Shown here: piece by piece, positions 42,788 through 51,203 of the stretch
Layout of the letters: each line of letters begins with the position of its first letter
How positions within the stretch are numbered: position 1 is the first letter of the stretch
From: Pseudobutyrivibrio sp.
Lineage (GTDB): Bacteria > Bacillota > Clostridia > Lachnospirales > Lachnospiraceae
Direction of reading: 5' to 3'
Assembly: GCF_015057185.1 (NCBI RefSeq)
Contig: NZ_SVEV01000010.1
Coordinates: forward strand, 29,857-93,856
DNA length: 64,000 bases
Position numbers and translations under genes: made by a program
The notes under the pieces: model-generated
Seen by the model: the letters and a program-made list of their open reading frames with translations, nothing else
Database searches by the model: none
Told to the model about the DNA's origin: nothing

Positions 42788-44371
42788 TTAAATATCAAGA
42801 AGCTTTGCATATGCAGCAAGTGCATCTGATGTGTCGCCTGCAAGAACCTTCTTAGCAAGAGTCTTACCAAGCTGAACACCTTCCTGATCGAATGAGTTAA
42901 GGTTCCATACGAATCCCTGGAACATAACCTTGTTCTCGAAGTGAGCAAGAAGTGCACCAAGTGTCTCTGGTGTAAGCTGCTCGCCAACGATGATTGATGA
43001 AGGACGGTTGCCCTCGAAGTATTTATTTCTGTTGTCATCATCCTTACCACAAGCGAAAGCCATAATCTGAGCAGCAACGTTAGCGCAAAGCTTCTGCTGT
43101 GATGTGCTGTTCTCGATAACAACATCTGTTGCCATCTGGCTCTTCTTGAAGCCTACGAACTGAAGAGGAACGATGTTTGTTCCCTGGTGAAGGAGCTGAT
43201 AGAAGCTGTGCTGTCCATTTGTACCTGGCTCACCAAAGATAACTGGTCCTGTAACATAGTCAACAGGCTCGCCAAATCTGTTTACGCTCTTACCGTTTGA
43301 CTCCATGTCAAGCTGCTGTAAGTGAGCTGGGAAACGGCTAAGTGCCTGTGAGTATGGAAGAACTGCAGTAGACTCATAACCAAGAACGTTTCTCTCGTAC
43401 ACGCCGATAAGGGCATCAAGCATAGCTGGGTTCTTGCGGATGTCAGCGTTGAGAGATAATTTGTCCTCTTCTGCTGCACCGTTAAGGAAACGAGCAAATA
43501 CCTCTGGTCCAAATGCAAGTGAAAGTACTGCACCACCTACTGAAGATGTAGATGAGTAACGTCCACCAATATAATCATCCATGTAGAATGCATCAAGGTA
43601 GTCAGAAGACTTTGCAAGTGGAGATGTCTCAGATGTAACAGCAATCATGTGCTTAGAAGCATCAAGACCTGCATTCTTAAGAGCATCCTTTACAAATGAC
43701 TCATTTGTAAGAGTCTCAAGTGTAGTACCTGATTTTGAAACAAGAATGAAAATAGAATGAGCAACATCAACACCAGCAAGAACTGATGCAGCGTCGTCTG
43801 GATCTACGTTTGAAATGAAACGAGCTTCCATTTTGAATGTGCCTGTAACCTTTGCCCAATTCTCAAGTGCAAGATACATAGCTCGAGGACCAAGGTCAGA
43901 ACCACCGATACCAATCTGTACTACAGTAGTGAACTTCTCACCTGCCTCATTTACGATTTCACCAGCGTGAACCTTGTTTGCGAAATCAGCGATGCGGTTC
44001 TGCTGCTCTACGTAAAATGCTCTCTTGTCAACGCCATCAGCCTCAACCTTGCCACCAAGCTGACCACGTGTGAGCTGGTGAAGAACTAATCTCTTCTCAC
44101 CAGTATTAATAACTTCCCCATTGAAAAGTGCTGAAAACTTGTCAGTAAGCTCTGCCTCAACAGAAAGCTCCTGAAGGGCATCAAGAACTGTGTCATCAAC
44201 CTGCTTTGCAGCGAAGTTGTATGTCATACCATTTGACATTGGTACGCTGTACTCTGCAACACGCTTTGCACCATTTTCTCCTGCCATAACCTTCTTGAGT
44301 TCAACCTGATTCTTAAGACCCATTAATGTCTTGTAGGAATTAAGCTGATCAAAATTTTTCCATTCTATCAT
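42788..44371 (-). CDS. pgi: Glucose-6-phosphate isomerase
   Basis: Interconverts glucose-6-phosphate and fructose-6-phosphate. 527 residues from the ATG at 44371, preceded by AAAAGGAGTACC; the longer frame upstream is leader. Sugar-phosphate site IGIGGSDLGPRAMYLAL and SKSGTTLETLTNES, catalytic region GRYSSTSSVGGAVLSLAFG, and GEPGTNGQHSFYQLLHQGT with the catalytic Glu and His. Own promoter (44430-44458) and terminator. The sequence is of the ~530-residue long class. Confidence 0.97.
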   Translation of the reverse strand: MIEWKNFDQLNSYKTLMGLKNQVELKKVMAGENGAKRVAEYSVPMSNGMTYNFAAKQVDDTVLDALQELSVEAELTDKFSALFNGEVINTGEKRLVLHQLTRGQLGGKVEADGVDKRAFYVEQQNRIADFANKVHAGEIVNEAGEKFTTVVQIGIGGSDLGPRAMYLALENWAKVTGTFKMEARFISNVDPDDAASVLAGVDVAHSIFILVSKSGTTLETLTNESFVKDALKNAGLDASKHMIAVTSETSPLAKSSDYLDAFYMDDYIGGRYSSTSSVGGAVLSLAFGPEVFARFLNGAAEEDKLSLNADIRKNPAMLDALIGVYERNVLGYESTAVLPYSQALSRFPAHLQQLDMESNGKSVNRFGEPVDYVTGPVIFGEPGTNGQHSFYQLLHQGTNIVPLQFVGFKKSQMATDVVIENSTSQQKLCANVAAQIMAFACGKDDDNRNKYFEGNRPSSIIVGEQLTPETLGALLAHFENKVMFQGFVWNLNSFDQEGVQLGKTLAKKVLAGDTSDALAAYAKLLDI

Positions 44372-44429
44372 GTTGGTACTCCTTTTATAAAAACAATTTG
44401 TTAGCGATTGTTTAACGATTACGGAGAAA

Positions 44430-44458
44430 ATTTTATAATAAATGCCACCTCTTTTCAA
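44430..44458 (-). promoter_or_regulatory. Sigma-A promoter of pgi
   Basis: Minus strand TTGAAA (44453-44458), 17-base spacer, TAAAAT (44430-44435), ~60 bases before the ATG. Confidence 0.75.
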
Positions 44459-44498
44459 GGAATGGGAGAGGGTTTTCACAATTTATTAATTATCTATA

Positions 44499-44548
44499 CA
44501 CAAAATATGAGCTGCCTCCCAACTTCCATTGAAATTGAAAAGCAGCTC
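44499..44548 (-). terminator. Terminator-like hairpin of the sigma-28 transcript
   Basis: Minus strand GAGCTGC (internal loop) CAATTTC-AATG-GAAGTTG (internal loop) GCAGCTC, followed by ATATTTTGTG. The T-tract is modest, so termination may be partial. Confidence 0.6.
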
Positions 44549-44698
44549 TTAAGCAAATACTGATAACGTCATTATTTAGTTCCTTCCCGAATCGTTCTCA
44601 ATGCTTTCCTTCGCGTCAATTGATCTGGCTTGCTGTCAAATCAACCAACGGAGAATTGGACTTTCTGCTTTGAATGAACAATTCTTTTTTGTTTTATA
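44500..44698 (-). ncRNA. Candidate sigma-28-driven small RNA, ~200 nt
   Basis: The gap between pgi and the glycan locus (44372-44738) holds a full sigma-28 promoter reading toward pgi and, ~190 bases on, a terminator-like hairpin. No substantial ORF lies between; the only ribosome-site-like frame encodes 7 residues. The transcript would carry several GGA motifs, two of them in or near hairpin loops (AATGGAAG, GGGAGG), so CsrA binding is conceivable in a strain with fliW-csrA. It could instead be a long leader of pgi with an attenuator. Promoter is seen; RNA and role are inferred. Confidence 0.5.
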
Positions 44699-44725
44699 CT
44701 CTTTATATCGGCAGAAAGTCCAATT
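44654..44725. repeat. 15 bp perfect inverted repeat overlapping the sigma-28 promoter
   Basis: AATTGGACTTTCTGC at 44654-44668 and its reverse complement at 44711-44725, 42 bases apart. The right copy covers the promoter spacer and the edge of its -10 box; the left copy lies inside the predicted transcript. No T-tract follows, so it is not a simple terminator. Confidence 0.8.
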
Positions 44726-44731
44726 AATTTA
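44705..44731 (-). promoter_or_regulatory. Sigma-28 promoter upstream of the candidate small RNA
   Basis: Minus strand TAAA (44728-44731), 15-base spacer, GCCGATAT (44705-44712): perfect SigD consensus, 8 bases after the stop of the 44739-45671 gene. Confidence 0.82.
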
Positions 44732-44738
44732 TAACTTT

Positions 44739-45671
44739 TTATATTTTTTCAGCTAAATATTTTCCTATTTTATTGATGAAGCATAGGGCCTCAAATTTCA
44801 TTTCAGGCGGGAATGCATCAAGGACAGGAGCAGTCTCAAAGCTAAGAACACCGTCAAATTTTATATCTCTTATTGCCTTTATAAATCCATCCCAATTTGT
44901 AGCGCTGGTGTTTTCACGGGTTTTAGTAAAAGTAAATGGAATCTGATGCAAGTCGTATCTGCCATCATTGTCATGTAAATGTAGTACCTTTAATCTTGGC
45001 CCAAGGGTGGTAATAAAGTCATAGAAATCCAGGTGCACTAGATTTGCATGACCAATATCAAAGCAAAATCCTAGTACCTCTGCCCCATATCTACTATTAA
45101 AATCATCAATTCGCTCCACTGCTTTTCTAACATCGCAGCCAGGTCCTTCGGCTAGATGTCCCTGGGCGCCATCATAGAGATTCTCCATACAAATGGTAAT
45201 ATTATTAGCTGCTGCAAATGGTGCGATTGACTCTAAAAACTCTGCTGTCTTTTCCCACTCTGCTTCTTCTGTGCCAAGGAATTTAGCAAGCTTAAGCCCA
45301 TGAATAACAATATTAGGACATTCTAAAAACTTGCATATTTCCATGCTTTTCATAGGAATATTATCCCAAAGGTATTTATTTACTTCGTCGGAAACTGTAG
45401 GAACATAAACAGGATATGGCATGTGCATCTGATTGATTCTGATGCCTGCATTTTTCGCTGCTTCCTTGTGTGCTCCAAAAAATTCGTATAGTTCGCCTAA
45501 ATCATTAGAGAAAAATCCGTTAAGATTTTCAGCGTATATGTCCTTGTTATATAAATAGCTGTTTAAGCTGAAATCACAGCAAGTAAATCCAGCAGCCTTT
45601 AACATCTGAAAGCCCTGCTCTGGATTATCATCTGTAACAACATTTTTTGTTTGAACACCAATTTCTAACAT
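44739..45671 (-). CDS. Sugar phosphate isomerase/epimerase-like TIM-barrel protein
   Basis: 310 residues of the xylose-isomerase-like barrel (AP endonuclease 2 family). Metal-ligand patterns are visible: CMENLYDG with Glu, CFDIGHANLVH with Asp and His, and LHLHDNDGRYDLHQIP with His and Asp. Usually sugar epimerase or isomerase. It is the last gene of a six-gene unit (52490 down to 44739) with cytidylyltransferases and a dehydrogenase, so it may supply or modify the alditol or sugar precursor of a surface glycan. Substrate unknown. Confidence 0.8.
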   Translation of the reverse strand: MLEIGVQTKNVVTDDNPEQGFQMLKAAGFTCCDFSLNSYLYNKDIYAENLNGFFSNDLGELYEFFGAHKEAAKNAGIRINQMHMPYPVYVPTVSDEVNKYLWDNIPMKSMEICKFLECPNIVIHGLKLAKFLGTEEAEWEKTAEFLESIAPFAAANNITICMENLYDGAQGHLAEGPGCDVRKAVERIDDFNSRYGAEVLGFCFDIGHANLVHLDFYDFITTLGPRLKVLHLHDNDGRYDLHQIPFTFTKTRENTSATNWDGFIKAIRDIKFDGVLSFETAPVLDAFPPEMKFEALCFINKIGKYLAEKI

Positions 45672-45694
45672 ATCTCGCCTCCGTTTTGGGTAGA

Positions 45695-47017
45695 TTAGTT
45701 TTCCTTCTTGATTTCACGTTTTTCGGAATCAAATCTATCAGTATACATAGATGGCATGTATTCATCATTAAAACGTTCTATTGGATTTTTTAATCCCATT
45801 TCCCTAAGCTGGGCCTCGATTTCGTCATAATACATGTTGCAGAGGAAAATGGCTGTTTCCTCAGGCAATTCTTTTAATGCTTCTGGAGGCTTGATTTCAA
45901 GTCCTTCGAAGGTCTGACCCCAGATAGCCTTGTTATTGTCGCAGGTGAAAAGTGGCGGGAATTGTTCCCCGTAGCATTTCATATAATTGCGACACATATT
46001 GCCTGCGCCAAACAGAACTCTAGACTGGTATTTCTCAATAACCAGTTCCATGGAAACCTGCCAGTTAATGTAATCTGCCATTTTTTTGCCATAGTCAACT
46101 ATATACTCTCGCAAGCTAACTGGCGCAGCATTGTAGGTATCCATATAATCGATATAAACAGCACTGTCGTACTTAATCTCCCTAAGTCCTCGGATTATGC
46201 CAAGCCAATCCACTGAAGATTTGCCGCCAATAGCACTAGAAAATGGCATTAGACTGGAGCCATTATGTCCATCATTGTCCTTTAATATGATTAATCCGAT
46301 TAGATTTCCAAGGATACTCAACACCTGATGATAATTCTGCCCAAGCAAATTGCAGATGCCAAAATCCAAGGAAATTTTAAATAGTGGTGCTCCAACCTCC
46401 TGATTTAATTCTTCAACGAATTCCTTGAATCGATATGGGTCTGATAAATCATTTCTATAAAGAGTTCCATTGTAATAATCAAAGGAATTTGGAATCAGGA
46501 CCGTCAGATTATTTTCCTTTGCATAAGGCGCAATTGTTAGATAAAACTCTTTGGCTTCTTGCTTGTTAGGCCTTTTATGCTCTAGTTCCTTTAACCTAAG
46601 CTCCTCATTTTTTGTAAAATCCATGCCATGGTTTTTCTTTTTCTTAGCCTTTAATATTATTCGCTCTTCCACCAGGTCAAAAAGAATTGGGGAACATAAA
46701 ATACTGCTGCAGCCTGCTGTTTTTGCGATGTTAAAGCTTTCAAAATATAGGTTTTTCGCTATGGAAAATGGCATTTCGATTAGGTCTTTGTCCCCAAAGA
46801 ACACTGGGGTTGCTATTGTGTGATAAATCCCTTCAGCCTTTGATTTTTGCATATAAGGCTCCATAGCATATTGCAATTTGTCCTCTCCGTATTTGACAGC
46901 ATCTGTTGCAAAGGCGCCCACACCGAACATGCAATTCTTATAGCCTGCCTTAACTATATGCTTGTGTAACATAGTAACTCGACTTGTGAAACCAACTGAA
47001 CTTGCAATTATCTCCAT
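45695..47017 (-). CDS. TIM-barrel isomerase-like protein fused to a Rossmann-like GAG domain
   Basis: 440 residues. Residues ~1-300 form a second xylose-isomerase-like barrel (SLDFGICNLLG, LIILKDNDGHNGSSLMPF), related in style to the downstream gene but with an Arg/Lys-rich insertion (~120-150, KAKKKKNHGMDF). Residues ~310-410 are a separate Rossmann-like domain beginning YQSRVLFGAGNMCRNYM and containing LFTCDNNKAIWGQTFEG. The same domain recurs on seven other proteins of this locus. Barrel plus GAG domain suggests a two-step or self-scaffolding role in precursor synthesis; this is inference. Confidence 0.75.
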   Translation of the reverse strand: MEIIASSVGFTSRVTMLHKHIVKAGYKNCMFGVGAFATDAVKYGEDKLQYAMEPYMQKSKAEGIYHTIATPVFFGDKDLIEMPFSIAKNLYFESFNIAKTAGCSSILCSPILFDLVEERIILKAKKKKNHGMDFTKNEELRLKELEHKRPNKQEAKEFYLTIAPYAKENNLTVLIPNSFDYYNGTLYRNDLSDPYRFKEFVEELNQEVGAPLFKISLDFGICNLLGQNYHQVLSILGNLIGLIILKDNDGHNGSSLMPFSSAIGGKSSVDWLGIIRGLREIKYDSAVYIDYMDTYNAAPVSLREYIVDYGKKMADYINWQVSMELVIEKYQSRVLFGAGNMCRNYMKCYGEQFPPLFTCDNNKAIWGQTFEGLEIKPPEALKELPEETAIFLCNMYYDEIEAQLREMGLKNPIERFNDEYMPSMYTDRFDSEKREIKKEN

Positions 47018-47029
47018 GCCATACTCCTT

Positions 47030-49414
47030 CTATTCATTCTTGCCCTGCTCTCGTAGTTCTGTTTTTATAGCAGTTGAACTAATCCCTTCCGTATAAGGGA
47101 AGAAATAAATATCACTACCGTGTTTTCTGAGCCAATCCTGGTTTATGAGCCAGCCCTTGTCATTTGCATAGTCACTTCCAGAGAACTGCACATCAAAGTG
47201 ATACATGTTAAATGCATCGATGGAGCTTGGTTTATCTACAGGGATTTCCACCGCCTCATCAACGTATTTACAGCCCTCTATTATTGCAAGTCTCTGGTCA
47301 AATGGAATCATTGGTTTAGTCTTTTTTCCATTCATTACCTGCTCATCAGTAACAACTCCAACAATTAGGTAATCGCAAAGCTCCTTTGAGCGTCTAAGCA
47401 GATTTAAATGACCAATGTGGAACATGTCAAATACGCCTGACACATAGCCCACATGATATGGCTTTGGTCCGTTGTCGCCCTGGGCCTTGAATTTCAAAGG
47501 TCTTGGATACTCAATACGAGGATCATAAATAGAAATATCTCTAACCTCCATTTTCTTTAGCTGGGACAAAACGTCCTCGTAATATTTAATACAAATAAAA
47601 ACTCTATATGGAAGAGTTTCCTCCTTTACAATTTCCGGTGAATTTATAGGAATGTCGTACAGCATTGTTCCCCATTTTTCACTGTTGTTATCTAGAATTC
47701 CTTTTATCTCATAGAATTTTCCAAACTGGTCTATAAACTTCTTGGCAAAGTCTCCAGAGCCAAATAAATAGATCTGTTTGCTTTCTACGTCTTTAAAAAT
47801 ATTCTCAAATAATCTATCGTATTCGTTCTGGGCAAAATCCATGCGGAAGCGGTTCTTGTTCATGACACCATGATCTTTACGGGTTCTGATATTGTAATTT
47901 GCAAGCTCTGCCTCATGCCTAAGCTCTGCTAGGAATTTATATTGGATTTTCCTAAACATAGCCTCATGTTCCTTTAAGTGGAAGTATTCTAATACCTCAT
48001 CCTTTGGCAGAAGCTGTTCCATTTCCCAACAATCGCGATAAACAAAGTCCACCGTTCTAATAAAAATTGAATTTGCAGGAAATTCCTCAATGTAAAATTC
48101 CTGATCAAAAAATACAGGGCCTCTTTCGGTGTGGAAGCAGTTTATTGAAACCAAGTCTATGTATCCCCTTTTTAGGATAACGCCTAGGTTTGCTCTATCC
48201 TCATCGCTGCCAAATGCAAGGTCTCGCCATTTATATCTGGTTGGATTGTCAGGCTTTTGCTTGTACCAGTAAGGGTCAAATTTCAGCCAATCATATTCCT
48301 CGTAAGGAACCTGCTCTGAGGAATTGTCGATGATGTTTTTGAAAGCCGTCATTTCCTGCAGGAATTTTTCTTTGCTTTCTCTCAGGCAATCTCTCAAATA
48401 TTCTGTATAAATTGTTCCATGGACAAAGCCTGTTACAAAGGAATTATCCATTACATTTAATTTACCCTGAACCATTGGAACATTATGCTCAGTCAGGTCG
48501 TCAGTATTTGCCATCAGCTGGGATGATTTGAAAGCCCCTGCCTGATACATAGGTATTTTCTCGACTCTATCCTCATAGAGAAATGTTGCTACTGCCGTAT
48601 CCTCTGAACGGTCATTTTGAACGGTAACCTGATTTGGATTGTCCAGTGTCCCGTCTATTGTAGCTTCTATAAAATAGCCGTTTGCCATTTGATGAAGAAG
48701 GTCGTTTTCAAGGAAATCCTGGTATAGTCGCTCTTCAGGTAAATAGATAGTTTCCGGGCTAACATACTCTGCAAAAATTCTCACGTCCAATCTTTCATTT
48801 GGTTTGTAGCCATATTTTAGAAAAATCTGAGGTCTGGCAATACATGGAAATACTGAATATGTCTCTATTTTTTTAATCCCAGCATTTTTTAGCATTCTCT
48901 CTACATCTACTTTGGAAAATGCGTGCCCACCAATTGTTTCCAAACGTTTTTGGCTTAGATTTAGATAGTTATCTATGCCATCTAAAACATGACCTGTGGT
49001 AATATCCTTGTCACCACAAAAATGTCTGAGGGCAAAGCGGTTGTTGGTGGCAATAAGAATTTTGCACTGTGGTGCCATAAGCTCTGGGAGCTTTTTTATC
49101 AAAGTTTGAGCATCAACAACCTGCTCTAGCAGACCGGCTAAGATAATGTAATCAAAATAATGTTGATAATTGTTTAGGTCGACTCCTGCATACTCTGGTG
49201 GAATTTCAGGAGTAATGTATTCTAAATCAAAGTCAGTAAGCTGATATTTATGGATGCAGGTAACCTCCAGCCCCTTATCCTCAAGTACAGAAAAAAGCAC
49301 CTCAAATTCAGGCAAGGTGCCTGTGATAAATAGTGCTTTCTTTCCTTTTTCAAATTTGTACCAGCTAATAATCGCCTTTGGTAAATCTTGAACTATATTC
49401 TGCTCCATATCCAT
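47030..49414 (-). CDS. Three-part protein: methyltransferase-like, Rossmann-like GAG domain, cytidylyltransferase
   Basis: 794 residues. Residues ~20-220 look like a class I methyltransferase (FITGTLPEFEVLFSVLEDKG, FDYIILAGLLEQVVDAQTLI). The middle (~230-550) is unassigned. Residues ~555-640 are the GAG-type domain (KQIYLFGSGDFAKKFIDQF, GILDNNSEKWGTML). Residues 654-794 are a TagD/GCT-like cytidylyltransferase with HIGH in GVFDMFHIGHLNLL and the C-terminal TEGISSTAIK motif, so it should make a CDP-activated alcohol such as CDP-glycerol or a relative. Sits between the SDR and the barrel proteins, 11-12 bases each side. Confidence 0.82.
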   Translation of the reverse strand: MDMEQNIVQDLPKAIISWYKFEKGKKALFITGTLPEFEVLFSVLEDKGLEVTCIHKYQLTDFDLEYITPEIPPEYAGVDLNNYQHYFDYIILAGLLEQVVDAQTLIKKLPELMAPQCKILIATNNRFALRHFCGDKDITTGHVLDGIDNYLNLSQKRLETIGGHAFSKVDVERMLKNAGIKKIETYSVFPCIARPQIFLKYGYKPNERLDVRIFAEYVSPETIYLPEERLYQDFLENDLLHQMANGYFIEATIDGTLDNPNQVTVQNDRSEDTAVATFLYEDRVEKIPMYQAGAFKSSQLMANTDDLTEHNVPMVQGKLNVMDNSFVTGFVHGTIYTEYLRDCLRESKEKFLQEMTAFKNIIDNSSEQVPYEEYDWLKFDPYWYKQKPDNPTRYKWRDLAFGSDEDRANLGVILKRGYIDLVSINCFHTERGPVFFDQEFYIEEFPANSIFIRTVDFVYRDCWEMEQLLPKDEVLEYFHLKEHEAMFRKIQYKFLAELRHEAELANYNIRTRKDHGVMNKNRFRMDFAQNEYDRLFENIFKDVESKQIYLFGSGDFAKKFIDQFGKFYEIKGILDNNSEKWGTMLYDIPINSPEIVKEETLPYRVFICIKYYEDVLSQLKKMEVRDISIYDPRIEYPRPLKFKAQGDNGPKPYHVGYVSGVFDMFHIGHLNLLRRSKELCDYLIVGVVTDEQVMNGKKTKPMIPFDQRLAIIEGCKYVDEAVEIPVDKPSSIDAFNMYHFDVQFSGSDYANDKGWLINQDWLRKHGSDIYFFPYTEGISSTAIKTELREQGKNE

Positions 49415-49425
49415 TTTGCCTCTGC

Positions 49426-50466
49426 TTATCTAAGATTCATTAATGTACACTTCAAGCCGTCCTTTATTTCGTATTTTCCCTTCCATCCAAGAGTAGTTAG
49501 TTTTGTAGCATCAAGCACTGCATAGGAAATCGGTGTTTCCTCCTGCTTTTGTAAATCGTTTGGTATTTCAAATCTGCAATTTACCTTTGATATTTCTGCC
49601 AACTTTTGCGCAAAATGGGCAAGGCTTACAGTTGAATCCGAATTTGCGATATTATACGCTTCCCCGATTTTCCCATTTAATAGGACTGTCAAAATTCCTG
49701 AGGCTGCGTCTGCAATGTATGTGTAGCTGCGAATCTGGTTGCCTTTGCTAAGTAGAATTATGTCCTGTCCATTTATGGCATTATTTATAAATTGAGTGGA
49801 TGCTCTGTTGTCGGTTGCTGCTGTAAATGGACCATAGGTGTGGCTAAGTCTTGCCACCTTCGCATTTACGTTATATTCCTCGTTATAGCTAGAGCAAAGA
49901 GTCTCTGCGGCCTGCTTTCCTACTGGGTAGCAAGAGCGAGTGGACATTCCTGCCGCCATAATCATATCTGTTTCCTTGAATGGTCTGTTATCAGATGAAG
50001 GAGCTCCGTATACTTCTCCACTTGAAATAAAGATATAACCTGTAGCTTGTTTTTCTTTGGCAAGCTCTAGTGTATTTATTGTTCCAAGTAATGCCGGTGT
50101 CATGGTCTCTACAGGTCTTAGTCTAAAAGCCTCTGGATAACCATCTCCTGCTGCATGAATAATATAGTCAATGGATGCCTTTAGATTAATTGGCTGGCAT
50201 ACGTCTTGGATTAGATAATGGAGCTTTTTAGAATTCGTATATGCGAATCGTTCCCGTGCCCTCTTCTCATTTCTTGCCAAGCCATATATTTCAATATTTG
50301 CATCTAAGGTCTCATTTGCATAAAGCAAAATATCCACAATGAATCCGCCAATGAGACCAGTTATCCCCGTTATCAACACTGATTTATTGAACAGCTTTCC
50401 AAAATGGACGGTTGAATCAATGGCATTATTCAAATCGTTTTTGTAAGTGGTCTTTAATTCCTTCAT
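49426..50466 (-). CDS. NAD-dependent epimerase/dehydratase-like SDR
   Basis: 346 residues of the extended SDR family: NAD-binding GITGLIGGFIVDILL, active-site FISSGEVYGAP, and YxxxK in SCYPVGKQAAE. Related to nucleotide-sugar epimerases and dehydratases. Its ATG touches the stop of the TarI-like gene without spacer, so the two are translationally coupled. In other bacteria a TarI-like cytidylyltransferase pairs with a ribulose-5-phosphate reductase; this SDR could play that part or act on a CDP-linked product. Reaction not determined. Confidence 0.85.
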   Translation of the reverse strand: MKELKTTYKNDLNNAIDSTVHFGKLFNKSVLITGITGLIGGFIVDILLYANETLDANIEIYGLARNEKRARERFAYTNSKKLHYLIQDVCQPINLKASIDYIIHAAGDGYPEAFRLRPVETMTPALLGTINTLELAKEKQATGYIFISSGEVYGAPSSDNRPFKETDMIMAAGMSTRSCYPVGKQAAETLCSSYNEEYNVNAKVARLSHTYGPFTAATDNRASTQFINNAINGQDIILLSKGNQIRSYTYIADAASGILTVLLNGKIGEAYNIANSDSTVSLAHFAQKLAEISKVNCRFEIPNDLQKQEETPISYAVLDATKLTTLGWKGKYEIKDGLKCTLMNLR

Positions 50467-51180
50467 CTATTTAATCCAGTCTGCCTTCTTTGCCATAAGA
50501 AGCGCTTTGAAAATCTCTAGGTCTTCGGCTGTTGTTATTTTTATATTTTTCTCTGAACCAGGGCAAAAACTAACCTGTTCTCCAAGCTCGACCATAAGCG
50601 TGCATGTTGCCACAGAGTTTGTGATTCCTTTTTTTGCTGCCTGTTCATGGGCCCATTTCAGCTTGCTGAGTTTGAACGCCTGTGGTGTTTGGGTTCTGGC
50701 AAGATCTTCTCTAGGGATAACTTCCTTGGAAGAATTTTTGTCATCACCGCGAAGAAGCATGGCCTCAGCACATGGGATTACAGTGATTGCTGAACCAGTC
50801 AGCTTACACTGTGCTATGCAATTTGAAATAATCTCCTGCGAAACATTAGGGCGGATTGCGTCATGAATTAGAACCATGTCATCATCACTGCATTCTTTTG
50901 CGAGAGCCACGATTCCATTATGAATAGATTCCTGACCATTATTTCCGCCAGGGACAATCCATTTTAATTTTGAAATATTAAACTGATTTGCATAGGCCCA
51001 CAGCATGTCCTGCCAGCCTTCTATGCACACTACGAGAATAGCATCGATTTCTGGATGCTTCTGAAAAGCCTGCAACGTATATACGATAATAGGCTTGTCA
51101 TTGATATTTAGAAATTGTTTTGGAATGTCCTGGTTGGTGCGTACCCCCTTACCACCAGCGATGAGCATTGCAATATTCAT
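50467..51180 (-). CDS. IspD/TarI-like cytidylyltransferase
   Basis: 237 residues with LIAGGKGVRTNQDIPKQFL (nucleotide loop, PKQFL hallmark), VLIHDAIRPNVS and TQTPQAFKLSKL. The IspD superfamily makes CDP-methylerythritol (IspD) or CDP-ribitol (TarI); the glycan setting favours a TarI-like role. The C-terminus ETKI-type end of IspD is present as GSEKNIKITTAEDLEIF. It is between a GT2 gene (23 bases upstream) and the SDR gene. Confidence 0.87.
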   Translation of the reverse strand: MNIAMLIAGGKGVRTNQDIPKQFLNINDKPIIVYTLQAFQKHPEIDAILVVCIEGWQDMLWAYANQFNISKLKWIVPGGNNGQESIHNGIVALAKECSDDDMVLIHDAIRPNVSQEIISNCIAQCKLTGSAITVIPCAEAMLLRGDDKNSSKEVIPREDLARTQTPQAFKLSKLKWAHEQAAKKGITNSVATCTLMVELGEQVSFCPGSEKNIKITTAEDLEIFKALLMAKKADWIK

Positions 51181-51203
51181 AAACTACCCCCATAGTCTTA
51201 TGA

